Shown here in pieces: positions 16,187 to 22,737 of a stretch of DNA of 39,208 nucleotides. The position numbers were made by a program, and so were the translations under genes. Source of the stretch: a virus; the IMG/VR virus record IMGVR_UViG_3300033388_002023, positions 1 through 39,208 of that record; one strand, written 5' to 3'. The notes under the pieces were generated by a model. It was not told where the DNA came from, searched no databases, and saw nothing but the letters and a program-made list of their open reading frames with translations. Within the stretch, counting starts at the first letter, position 1; every line of letters begins with the position of its first letter.

Positions 16187-16396
16187 TTATGAATCCCACT
16201 CAGTTTTTAACCCGTCAACCTGGTTGGTGACATCCTTATGGCACTGCAGGCAATACTGCTTAGTCCCACCTCTTACGTGGGAGTACTCCCCCGCGCCATC
16301 GGGCTCGCCATGCTGGTCGAATGATATGGTCACAGCCTGAATATGCCTTTCGCAGTAGTATTCGCAGCCGCACTTGCATATAAATACATGATCCAT
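16187..16396 (-). CDS. Zinc-ribbon protein
   Basis: A 69-residue protein with two knuckles: CKCGCEYYC near the start and CLQCH near residue 52. The spacing fits a single treble-clef or rubredoxin-type zinc site. Its ATG has AGGA 7 bases upstream. It sits just downstream of the UVR-motif gene and may act with it (see findings). Substrate unknown. Confidence 0.7.
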   Translation of the reverse strand: MDHVFICKCGCEYYCERHIQAVTISFDQHGEPDGAGEYSHVRGGTKQYCLQCHKDVTNQVDGLKTEWDS

Positions 16397-16414
16397 CACG
16401 TTTTCCTATGGTAG

Positions 16415-17284
16415 TTATGCCGCATCGCGGAGTATTATCGCCCGCTCAAAATCTTGGCTTTTGACCGCGCTCTCAAGCAGCGCGCCCACAGTTCTCTGCT
16501 TGCGGTCTTCGTTTCGCTTAACTCGGAAATCCTCCGGGCACTTCACCATAAGCTGCCAGCTTGGAAGAACTCTGAAATCATACTTACCGGTAACAACGTG
16601 CCACATCATGTTGAGGTCATAGAAGGCAGTGCCAGTGGCTATCCTCCCGTGACTATCAAAGAACCACACCCGCTCGCCGTGCTTGACGATAGATCCGTCA
16701 GCGCTCTTGTTGTTGCCACACCGATCATCACCACCGCAACGGCCCAGAGCCTCATCGAAGTGCCCAGAATTGCGCATGCGATAATCGACAATATCAAGCG
16801 CCGTAGAGGAGCCTCGCTCTGGAGACTGGGGCTTAACCGCATACCCTGTGAACACGTTGCAAAGGTAGCTTGATATGCGATTTTGCATACGGCGAATTTC
16901 GAGCCCCATCATATATGGGATCACTTTGTGATTGTTATGGTCATACCTACCCCAGTGATCATCACGACTATCAACAACCACATTCTGATAAAACTCAATC
17001 TCAATACATCTACCGCACAAGCTAAGATCTGCGCGAAGAAAACCCTTTTGGAAATACCGGTGCCCGGTGGCAAAGCTCATTCCGTACTGCTTAATGTCCT
17101 CTGGAGGTATGCAGCTTGCCCACCCGCATCGGCCCATGGTTTGGATTATCCGTTTGAAAATATCTTTCTTAAACTGACGCTCCCACACCTTACGGGCATC
17201 CCAATCTCTCGGTATACCTTCTTCCAAGACTGAAAGTCTGTGATTTCCAATCGCTACCCGCCCCTCTCTATCAATCCTGGACAT
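16415..17284 (-). CDS. Unknown protein with C-terminal UVR-like motif
   Basis: This protein of 289 residues is the largest one of unknown function in the leftward early block. ATG 17284 has AAGGAGG 5 bases upstream. The central part has many Cys and His residues (CGWASC, LCGRC, RCGGDDRC) and the stretch ADLSLCGRCIEIEFYQ, reminiscent of strand-acid-strand cores of nucleases, though no complete catalytic set is clear. The last 20 residues (LLESAVKSQDFERAIILRD) match the UVR motif seen in UvrB, UvrC and McsA, a helical hairpin for protein contact. Function unknown; a DNA-repair or stress-like adaptor is possible. Confidence 0.7.
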   Translation of the reverse strand: MSRIDREGRVAIGNHRLSVLEEGIPRDWDARKVWERQFKKDIFKRIIQTMGRCGWASCIPPEDIKQYGMSFATGHRYFQKGFLRADLSLCGRCIEIEFYQNVVVDSRDDHWGRYDHNNHKVIPYMMGLEIRRMQNRISSYLCNVFTGYAVKPQSPERGSSTALDIVDYRMRNSGHFDEALGRCGGDDRCGNNKSADGSIVKHGERVWFFDSHGRIATGTAFYDLNMMWHVVTGKYDFRVLPSWQLMVKCPEDFRVKRNEDRKQRTVGALLESAVKSQDFERAIILRDAA

Positions 17285-17430
17285 CTGAGCCTCCTTAAAA
17301 TTCACCATAAACGTTAGTGTGAATAACCCGCATCCTAGCCGGGTCCGTATTGATGTAGCTACTTATACGATTCCGTAATCAGCTGCTTAATAGCCAGCTC
17401 AGTGCGCAACTCGATACCCGCCTGACCGCG

Positions 17431-18189
17431 CTATGTGAAACATCCCGCACCTGAGTCGCAAAATAGATCCCCGTTATTCCCTGAGAATCTCGCTTCCCCC
17501 AGCCTCTTGTTGGACCTGTGAAGGTACACGTCATCCCCGGCATCTACCGCGCCACTCTCCTGAATAAATCGTTCTAAATCCTCTGCTTTTTGGAAATCTA
17601 CTGGATTTTTGTTCTTCATATGCTCCCATTCATAATCCGACCTGTTTGGGCAGCACCAGCAGGACGATCTGGGGGGAGATGGCAGCCCATGCTTCTCTAC
17701 CAAAGAAATGCAGTCGAACCTTGATAGGCGGAGATCTATAAGGGGGTACCAGTTTTGCCACTTCCCTTCTGTGACCTTTAGTCGTCGAATCTCATCAACT
17801 GAATATCCTATCCACTGGGTAAATTTTGATTTTGGGAATACCTCGTTCAAATACTTCCTGGCTGGATCCCTCTTCCATGAGCCGGAACAGAACCCCCTAA
17901 GCCTGCCATCTGGTGCAGTGAACATCGGCAACGGAACCTCGACAGTTGGGTCTAGGTATCGCGCCCCATAATCCGCGCAGTTTATCCGATGAATCTCTAC
18001 CCCATGTTTAGCCATCATTGGCGCCAGGTGATTGTCCATGTAGTCCCAGGTATCCGAACTCTCTCTAGTGGTATCCACGATCAAAGCATGGTCAGGCTTT
18101 GGCAAAACGCCCTGCACGATGAGCACCCCGGTGGCGATTGACTGGGTACCACCGCCACAACTCCACACCTCAACTCGTTTCTTGCTCAT
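17431..18189 (-). CDS. PAPS reductase-like (PP-loop) protein
   Basis: This protein of 252 residues belongs to the PP-loop ATP-pyrophosphatase group that includes PAPS reductase and DndC. The nucleotide-binding loop is SCGGGTQS at residues 10-17. Cysteines at 101, 177, 179, 180, 244 and 250 could hold an iron-sulphur cluster or zinc, as in DndC-like members. Phages often carry such genes; proposed roles are sulphur transfer, nucleotide modification or sulphate metabolism, none proven here. No DndD/E, sulphurtransferase or desulphurase lies nearby. The start overlaps the stop of a small membrane-protein gene. Confidence 0.8.
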   Translation of the reverse strand: MSKKRVEVWSCGGGTQSIATGVLIVQGVLPKPDHALIVDTTRESSDTWDYMDNHLAPMMAKHGVEIHRINCADYGARYLDPTVEVPLPMFTAPDGRLRGFCSGSWKRDPARKYLNEVFPKSKFTQWIGYSVDEIRRLKVTEGKWQNWYPLIDLRLSRFDCISLVEKHGLPSPPRSSCWCCPNRSDYEWEHMKNKNPVDFQKAEDLERFIQESGAVDAGDDVYLHRSNKRLGEARFSGNNGDLFCDSGAGCFT

Positions 18190-18329
18190 AACATCCCATT
18201 CCCATCTGGACCATCGTATTTATTGCCGTGATATACAGCCAGGACAGCGCCAGCAACGGTCATCATAATCAGTGCGCCCAGCAACGTAATCGCTGCCAGC
18301 TCAACCCATTCGAAATTGAAACACGTCAT
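18186..18329 (-). CDS. 47-residue single-span membrane peptide
   Basis: The product has one hydrophobic helix at about residues 10-32 (AAITLLGALIMMTVAG core), then a short polar tail. It is locked between two genes: its ATG overlaps the repressor stop and its stop overlaps the PP-loop gene start. This clean overlap string makes it a real gene despite its size. Function unknown; membrane anchoring of a neighbour or a host-exclusion role is possible. Confidence 0.75.
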   Translation of the reverse strand: MTCFNFEWVELAAITLLGALIMMTVAGAVLAVYHGNKYDGPDGNGML

Positions 18330-18466
18330 TTTTGCATCTCCCGCCACTTCTCCAGAGCCATCCTGATCCCCTTGCTGGCGTTACCGTCGCCTATCCGCTT
18401 GGCCTTCTCTCGCAGCCCATCGGGTAGGGTGATAACAACAACCGGTGTTTTTCGTTTCTTAGTCAT
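18326..18466 (-). CDS. Ribbon-helix-helix (Arc-like) repressor
   Basis: A 46-residue protein with the RHH layout: basic start, a strand TPVVVITLPD, a helix (LREKAKRIG), a turn with Asn-Ala-Ser, and a second helix (KGIRMALEKWREM). This is the MetJ/Arc/CopG fold, used as a dimer whose strand pair reads the DNA major groove. A 39-bp inverted repeat lies directly upstream of the gene, so autorepression is likely. P22's small Arc repressor is a functional parallel, not an evident homolog. Confidence 0.78.
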   Translation of the reverse strand: MTKKRKTPVVVITLPDGLREKAKRIGDGNASKGIRMALEKWREMQK

Positions 18467-18471
18467 GGGTT

Positions 18472-18510
18472 AAAGTGTATATACAAATTAGGATAATGTA
18501 AATACACTTT
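18472..18510 (-). promoter_or_regulatory. Palindromic operator before the RHH gene
   Basis: AAAGTGTATATACA and TGTAAATACACTTT match in 13 of 14 positions as an inverted repeat with an 11-base centre, 5 bp before the repressor ATG on the leftward strand. On that strand the site contains TTTACA with AT-rich -10-like bases about 15-17 later, so a promoter probably overlaps it, though the boxes are ambiguous. Confidence 0.75.
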
Positions 18511-18566
18511 GTAACAAATTAAGCCCGAGAAAGCCCATAATCAACCGACACCCAGCACCCCACCAA

Positions 18567-18583
18567 CACTCATGGCAAAAATT
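18567..18583. repeat. 17-bp direct repeat, copy 1
   Basis: CACTCATGGCAAAAATT is repeated exactly at 19006-19022. The two copies bracket the second deoxyribosyltransferase-like gene; this copy contains its stop codon. The layout suggests that the gene arrived or was duplicated by recombination between short repeats. Confidence 0.9.
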
Positions 18584-18977
18584 TTGAGTAACAGTTATTC
18601 AGTACCCGCGCCGTTCTGCGCAGATCATCGTCAATGTACGCAACGCCGCCGTGCTTGATCACCATGGCCGCAACCGCCTGAAGGGATTTGATTTGCGACT
18701 TGCCGAAACCGTCTGGGATCACATGCAATATGGAGTGCTTGCCCGGTGTCATGGCTGACTCTATGGCCTCGGCAATGCTGAAGGTGCCTGTCATATCGCT
18801 GGTGATCACGTATAAATGCACATCGCAGCAATTAGCCTTCTGCCTTTCCTCTTCTTCCTGGCAGTCTGGCGTCCAGTCATCCACTACAGGGTTGAAATAA
18901 TCCACCTGCAATACTGGCATAAGCTCATCACGCCATGTTGATTCATTACAGGTGCCGCCTAAGAATACTTTGCTCAT
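18570..18977 (-). CDS. Nucleoside 2-deoxyribosyltransferase-like protein, copy B
   Basis: A 135-residue paralog of the protein at 14432-14833, very similar throughout: same FLGGTCNESTWRD start, FNPVVDDWTP block, and TGTFSIAEAIESAM helix with putative catalytic Glu 70. The C-terminus differs most. ATG 18977 is chosen because GGAG lies 6 bases upstream; an ATG two codons earlier is too close to that site. The gene is bracketed by 17-bp direct repeats. Two divergent copies kept in one small genome imply distinct partners or substrates. Confidence 0.78.
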   Translation of the reverse strand: MSKVFLGGTCNESTWRDELMPVLQVDYFNPVVDDWTPDCQEEEERQKANCCDVHLYVITSDMTGTFSIAEAIESAMTPGKHSILHVIPDGFGKSQIKSLQAVAAMVIKHGGVAYIDDDLRRTARVLNNCYSKFLP

Positions 18978-19005
18978 TTCCATCTCCAATTCGTTGTTGT
19001 GTAGC

Positions 19006-19022
19006 CACTCATGGCAAAAATT
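19006..19022. repeat. 17-bp direct repeat, copy 2
   Basis: The exact partner of 18567-18583. It ends at the last base of the 51-residue gene's stop codon region, in the gap before the deoxyribosyltransferase gene. Confidence 0.9.
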
Positions 19023-19177
19023 CACCCCCACCAGCACCGATACCGCATCCGATACTCGATGCCCACGATTGGCGCGCCACGTTTCCATAGCTCCAGCCTA
19101 GCCCTGCTGATGGTCGATGGGCTGCCGTATGGTGTAGGGGCTGTGAGATATCCCCACGGGGGAGGTGGCAGGGCCAT
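19022..19177 (-). CDS. 51-residue protein, proline then aromatic
   Basis: The ATG shares one base with the ASCH gene stop (TGATG), which makes coupled translation likely. The product starts MALPPPPWGY and ends in a short basic, Tyr/Trp-rich strand region. Function unknown. Confidence 0.6.
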   Translation of the reverse strand: MALPPPPWGYLTAPTPYGSPSTISRARLELWKRGAPIVGIEYRMRYRCWWG

Positions 19178-19521
19178 CAGAGCTTGACCCAGATAACCGC
19201 GCCTTTCGGGTGATTGTATGGAACCGGTGACGGGTAACGATTTGGGTTCGCCAGCAACCACGGCCATTTCCATTTCTTTAGCAAATCCAGATTATCGACC
19301 TGGTGCTTGTCGCAGTTGAGCGCCGCATCGACCTTGCTCTGTATAGGGTAGCCCGTTCCGTCAAGATCGACTTCACCCATTATCAAGCCGCTACCCGACT
19401 CTATGAGACCTATCCGCTCGGTGATATGGGTCATACCTGAGCGCATCTCCCATATCTTGCCGGAATCGAATATCTTATCTAGGTGTTCTTTTTTGATTAT
19501 TAGTGCTCGCTTGATCACCAT
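19177..19521 (-). CDS. ASCH domain protein
   Basis: A 114-residue protein consisting of an ASCH (ASC-1 homology, PUA-like) domain. Landmarks are ALIIKKEHLDKIF, the turn SGKIWEMRS, and ERIGLIESGSGLIMGEVDL. The fold binds nucleic acids or modified nucleosides; some members hydrolyse acetylated cytidine. The helix-turn around GKIWEMRS corresponds to the conserved K-E-R segment of the family. Activity is not predictable. It lies two genes upstream of deoxyribosyltransferase copy B, in the same string. ATG 19521 follows AAGGGG. Confidence 0.8.
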   Translation of the reverse strand: MVIKRALIIKKEHLDKIFDSGKIWEMRSGMTHITERIGLIESGSGLIMGEVDLDGTGYPIQSKVDAALNCDKHQVDNLDLLKKWKWPWLLANPNRYPSPVPYNHPKGAVIWVKL

Positions 19522-19558
19522 ATCTCTATCCCCTTATCAGTAATTGCTAATAGACAGC

Positions 19559-19786
19559 CTATCCCGTGCCAACCGCGCCAGCAGGGGCATAGACAGCGCC
19601 CCGAAATACATGCGTCATCTCTTGCCGTTGCTCATCGGTGATGGCTGAGTATTGTTGCCGCTCCATATCAAAGCCCATGAATGCCATTTCTTTAGGCGGT
19701 GGCCAATCAACGCCAAGCTGTTTACAGAAGATTCTCTTAGTGCCACCTTCAAATTCAAATTGGATCATGTCATCATCAAAAGTCAT
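19559..19786 (-). CDS. Small acidic protein
   Basis: 75 residues from ATG 19786, chosen on a GAGGGG site 6 bases upstream. The product has an acidic N-terminus with strands (MIQFEFEGGTKRIF) and a DEQRQEM helix near the end. It resembles phage proteins of unknown function. The upstream sequence GGGGATAGAG recurs before the ASCH gene. Confidence 0.65.
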   Translation of the reverse strand: MTFDDDMIQFEFEGGTKRIFCKQLGVDWPPPKEMAFMGFDMERQQYSAITDEQRQEMTHVFRGAVYAPAGAVGTG

Positions 19787-19803
19787 CTCTATCCCCTCAG
19801 TAA

Positions 19804-20085
19804 TTAACCAGCCCACGCCATATGCGCCCATTCGCCAACAGGATTTACAACAACATCCTGGCGCGGTCTGGTGCTCTTTTTGCCGTTGTTCCGGCGCCCG
19901 TCTACCTTCGCTGGCGGCTTAGGCCACTTGATCGAGTGCCCTGCCTCTATACGCTTTGCCCGATAGGCCGGATCGTCGCAAAGCCTGCAGCCTGTTTCGG
20001 TCATATGTTCCGGGTTTCTGTACAGCCCACAGCCTGTGCAGTGAACCCGCTTCTTGTCGTATCTTTGTTGCGATGCCAATGTCAC
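19804..20085 (-). CDS. Zinc-finger-like basic protein
   Basis: A 93-residue, basic protein with CTGCGLYRN and, 17 residues on, CRLCDD: a four-cysteine ribbon likely to bind zinc. The rest is Lys/Arg-rich, so it may bind nucleic acid. It starts with GTG, preceded by GAGGG. Unknown target. Confidence 0.65.
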   Translation of the reverse strand: MTLASQQRYDKKRVHCTGCGLYRNPEHMTETGCRLCDDPAYRAKRIEAGHSIKWPKPPAKVDGRRNNGKKSTRPRQDVVVNPVGEWAHMAWAG

Positions 20086-20087
20086 GA

Positions 20088-20273
20088 TTAACCCTCGCTG
20101 TATTTCTGATAACTGAGCCCGCCGCAGAAATCTGCAAATCGCCTATTCGTTACCGGGTCAGCGTAATATTCATCACCCAGCAGGTCGTTACTCTCTACGG
20201 TCAAATCGGTATCGGGCCAATCTTGGAGCACGAATTGCTCGAATAGTGGCTTGTCTGTGTCCCAGCTAGTCAC
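20088..20273 (-). CDS. Small acidic protein
   Basis: 61 residues, acidic, with many aromatic residues and no clear motif. The GTG start has a weak ribosome site but overlaps the stop of the upstream gene as GTGACTAG, so translation is probably coupled. Confidence 0.55.
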   Translation of the reverse strand: MTSWDTDKPLFEQFVLQDWPDTDLTVESNDLLGDEYYADPVTNRRFADFCGGLSYQKYSEG

Positions 20274-20436
20274 GGTCGATATACTCGATTAAATGACCGG
20301 CCATTGCATGCATAGATCTTGAGCTTGCCCTTGATTGAGAATTTAAGAACGCCCGATTCATCCGCTCTGAATGGTACGACTCAAGCTCTTGAATATATTT
20401 ACGAAGTTCTTTCAGTCTCTTCTTAGCGTCTGCCAT
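20266..20436 (-). CDS. 56-residue helical protein
   Basis: The frame from ATG 20436 has a strong AGGAG site. The product begins with a basic coiled-coil-like helix (KKRLKELRKYIQELES), then a Ser/Met-rich stretch and a short final helix. It fills the gap between the zinc-ribbon gene at 20465 and the acidic gene below. Unknown function. Confidence 0.7.
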   Translation of the reverse strand: MADAKKRLKELRKYIQELESYHSERMNRAFLNSQSRASSRSMHAMAGHLIEYIDRD

Positions 20437-20464
20437 ATCAATCTCCTGTAGCCCTATAGGGTGG

Positions 20465-20656
20465 TTAGGCAGTGGTTACCTGCCTGGCTATTGACTCAGC
20501 ACACTCCCGGCAAACATGCTTGTCTTCAAAGTCCCTATCTACGTGTCTGTTTTCAATCATAAGCTTGGCCCATCCTTTCGGATCTGATCCGATGGTATTT
20601 GCTTCACCATGACCGCACAAATCACATTTGAACTGGTATTCAAGATGCTTTGCCAT
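20465..20656 (-). CDS. Zinc-ribbon protein
   Basis: 63 residues with CDLCGHGE near the start and CRECAE near the end, a typical four-cysteine zinc ribbon. GGAGAATG precedes the ATG. One of several small cysteine-pair proteins in this phage; role unknown. Confidence 0.68.
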   Translation of the reverse strand: MAKHLEYQFKCDLCGHGEANTIGSDPKGWAKLMIENRHVDRDFEDKHVCRECAESIARQVTTA

Positions 20657-20687
20657 CTCTCATTCTCCAATCAATTAGACATAGTTA

Positions 20688-20882
20688 TCAGGCGTCGATG
20701 GGCTCATGACATGATTGCTCAGCTAGCACTTTATCAACGACATCGTCAGCCGATTCGAATCCGTTGACTGTGGCGAACACGACAAAAACACCCTCGATAT
20801 GAGGCCATGCCGTTGGCTTGGTGGCCTTGAGTAGCATCTTTCTAAACCCCTCAGCTCCTTCTATAAAATCTTCACTAACCAT
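20688..20882 (-). CDS. Small protein after the long leader
   Basis: 64 residues, helix-strand-helix, acidic end. GGGAGAATG precedes the ATG. It is the first gene after the 510-bp non-coding stretch, so if the candidate promoter at 21343-21371 is real, its mRNA has a leader of about 450 nt. Function unknown. Confidence 0.65.
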   Translation of the reverse strand: MVSEDFIEGAEGFRKMLLKATKPTAWPHIEGVFVVFATVNGFESADDVVDKVLAEQSCHEPIDA

Positions 20883-21342
20883 TTCATTCTCCCATAGGAA
20901 TCATTTTAGACCTGCTTGGAACAGGTGTTTATGTTGCTGTACCCTTTAGCTGTTCCGTAGGCCTATAGCCAGTAGAAAGCGATGGTTAACCTTGCATGAA
21001 ACTATCGGGCAATCACATGCTGAACCTTGGTATGTCCAGTTAGAGGCCGTGATCGATGCCCCCAGCGCTAAGCGCTACCGCTCCATAAGAACCCGTTTTA
21101 ACTTTCGTACCCCCGTCCAGACGCAATGCTAGGGGCCATGCAAAGTTTTGTTTCTGGCTCTTCAGTAGGGGGGGGGAAGCTCAAGCCCCGTGCGATTACC
21201 GTCCCATGCGGGCGGCGTCGGTGAGTCAATCAAGATATTGTGGGTCGGGTTCTGTTTTGCTACTATTGGCAGGTGGCCAAGTGAATCCGATTCTATTCAA
21301 TCTGATTGACATAGGTGTTTCAGCACCGATGCCACGAAATCT

Positions 21343-21371
21343 ATACTATAGCCCGGCCTGATTCACGTCAA
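21343..21371 (-). promoter_or_regulatory. Candidate leftward promoter inside the early block
   Basis: On the minus strand, TTGACG is followed after 17 bases by TAGTAT (4/6). The start would be near 21336, upstream of the 510-bp leader. It shares its DNA with the rightward terminator hairpin. Confidence 0.45.
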
Positions 21372-21389
21372 GCCGGGCTTGTTTGTTTG
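21350..21389 (+). terminator. Rightward intrinsic terminator
   Basis: AGCCCGGC and GCCGGGCT form an 8-bp perfect stem, followed on the plus strand by TTGTTTGTTTG. It points against the surrounding leftward genes and could end a rightward RNA from the 510-bp stretch. Confidence 0.75.
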
Positions 21390-21393
21390 CACC

Positions 21394-21579
21394 CTATTCG
21401 TCACGCACAAATAGCGCACGCAGGATGTAGAGAAAAGCTGTCACGGGCCAGAGCGTGGCCGCAAGGAACAAAACCTTCGGCTCATGTTTTACCGGATCTC
21501 TCTCTATGATTAGATTTTCGCCCAGCCGAAACTGCATGAATACCCCAAGGACATACAAGACCAATGCGACATATTCCAT
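21394..21579 (-). CDS. Small two-span membrane protein
   Basis: 61 residues from ATG 21579, chosen on AGGGGCGGG upstream. Two hydrophobic helices lie at about residues 2-17 and 38-58, separated by a charged loop. The topology suggests a hairpin in the inner membrane. Possible roles include superinfection exclusion or host membrane takeover; nothing specific recognised. Confidence 0.65.
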   Translation of the reverse strand: MEYVALVLYVLGVFMQFRLGENLIIERDPVKHEPKVLFLAATLWPVTAFLYILRALFVRDE

Positions 21580-21590
21580 CACCCGCCCCT

Positions 21591-21785
21591 TTATTTGTTG
21601 TGTTGAGACCAATACAGGTCAATTATCCCGGAAATATCCGAGTCTGTTTTTTTGCAATTATTCAGCATTATTGAATGCGTATAGACATCAACCATGCCGA
21701 CACTCTCGGCATGCGCCAAGCTCTTTAGCTCCGCTGAGTTCTCCTGCCAGAGAGAGTAAATCTTCTCCATAAATACCCTATTCAT
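21591..21785 (-). CDS. Small helical protein
   Basis: 64 residues from ATG 21785 (GTG 21791 also open), with GAGG 5 bases upstream. Mostly helical, no motif. The start follows directly on the 53-residue gene's stop (TGA then ATG within a few bases). Confidence 0.6.
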   Translation of the reverse strand: MNRVFMEKIYSLWQENSAELKSLAHAESVGMVDVYTHSIMLNNCKKTDSDISGIIDLYWSQHNK

Positions 21786-21787
21786 AC

Positions 21788-21949
21788 TCACCTCGCCAAC
21801 GCTTCAAGCTGTTTCATTCGACACTTCATTGACTCGAAGTGGTGAAGATCAATCTGAATATACAGATTGTCTGGGTGTTTCTTTTGGCTCTTTTTCAGCC
21901 TGCGGATGGAATGCTCGATCCACTTGCTATCTACCTCGAAAGGCTGCAT
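21788..21949 (-). CDS. 53-residue helical protein
   Basis: A frame from ATG 21949 with AGAGGAG upstream. Basic middle (RRLKKSQKKHP) and a helical end with a Met/Leu heptad. The C-terminal stop overlaps the next gene's start region. Function unknown; possibly DNA-interacting because of the basic cluster. Confidence 0.68.
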   Translation of the reverse strand: MQPFEVDSKWIEHSIRRLKKSQKKHPDNLYIQIDLHHFESMKCRMKQLEALAR

Positions 21950-22056
21950 GATTACTCCTCTGTCTTAGCCCTCAATCCGGTAAACGCCGATAGTATGATT
22001 TCGGAGCTTACACGGCACTCCGGCTTCCCAGGGGCCTTAGAATACTGGGAAGTAAT

Positions 22057-22248
22057 TCAATCTTCTGTGCTGATTTCTATCGTAATGGTTATATTCCGGG
22101 ATATTTCAACAGCGTCTGCATCGCCGTCATCATCTCCGAGAAAGCACCACCACTCCTCCCTCACCCCCAGACCGGAAACAGCATAAATTTCATCAAGCTG
22201 GCACACGTCACCCTTGCAGAATATGTGCGTTTCTTTTCTTGTTGCCAT
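22057..22248 (-). CDS. Small acidic protein
   Basis: 63 residues with a four-Asp acidic loop (GDDDGDAD) and beta strands at both ends. AGGAG precedes the ATG. Two cysteines near the start. The 107-bp gap below it (21950-22056) holds no clear gene, only a weak CCCAG/CTGGG hairpin. Confidence 0.65.
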   Translation of the reverse strand: MATRKETHIFCKGDVCQLDEIYAVSGLGVREEWWCFLGDDDGDADAVEISRNITITIEISTED

Positions 22249-22260
22249 AATCCAGCTCCT

Positions 22261-22476
22261 CTATAGCTTATGGTTGGCCTGATTAGCGTTATCGTCCATC
22301 CGGCTATCGGCCAGCATTCGAACAGTGTGGCCGATAAAGGTCTCCCGAGGCGCTCCGCAATGCCTGGCCCATGTTTCGAAGAACGAAGGCAAAGATTCGA
22401 TATTCTGCTCTGCCCACTGACACGCAGCCTGGAAATCTGTGTTGGCGAGTTGCCTTAAATAACTGAGCTTATCCAT
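22261..22476 (-). CDS. Small helical protein
   Basis: 71 residues, helical, with a Trp-rich middle and acid-rich end. AGGAG lies upstream of ATG 22476. Unknown function; part of the leftward early string. Confidence 0.65.
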   Translation of the reverse strand: MDKLSYLRQLANTDFQAACQWAEQNIESLPSFFETWARHCGAPRETFIGHTVRMLADSRMDDNANQANHKL

Positions 22477-22490
22477 CTATCTCACTCCTG

Positions 22491-22697
22491 TTAGGTTGGT
22501 TTGGCGAGCGACTCAATCGCCAATGCAATTCTGGATAGGGCGTACATCAACCCACAAAAGACAATCCAGAACGATCCCGCCACGGTGAACCCGTTGATTA
22601 TCTCGCTGATAAATACACCGATCATCAAGACTGTCCAGATAAAAGGCTGCCCCAGAGTTTCCCAGATAATGCCGATCACACACTTAAATGCTTCCAT
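22491..22697 (-). CDS. Small membrane protein
   Basis: 68 residues from ATG 22697 with AGGGGAT upstream. Strong hydrophobic segments span about residues 18-32 and 38-56. An upstream ATG at 22745 overlapping the preceding stop would add 16 residues but places the coding start over a terminator hairpin. Position near the switch suggests an early host-interaction role. Confidence 0.6.
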   Translation of the reverse strand: MEAFKCVIGIIWETLGQPFIWTVLMIGVFISEIINGFTVAGSFWIVFCGLMYALSRIALAIESLAKPT

Positions 22698-22718
22698 CCT
22701 ATCCCCTGCTCTTGGTTG

Positions 22719-22737
22719 ACCCCCTCCGGGGTTTTTT
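22719..22737 (+). terminator. Rightward intrinsic terminator near the switch
   Basis: ACCCC, loop CTCC, GGGGT, then TTTTTT on the plus strand. Read leftward there is no T-tract. It would block rightward transcripts from entering the repressor and switch region. Confidence 0.7.

Larger units (their letters stand above)
20883..21393. other. 510-bp stretch without a credible gene
   Basis: Open frames here are short and lack ribosome sites. Visible elements: a hairpin ACCTG/CAGGT at 20910-20926, the palindrome pair AGCGCTAAGCGCT at 21064-21076, a run of nine G at 21168-21176, TCAATCTGATTGA at 21297-21309, and at the right edge a rightward terminator that overlaps a leftward promoter. It may be a long mRNA leader (leftward), a non-coding RNA (rightward), or both. 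Confidence 0.6.
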
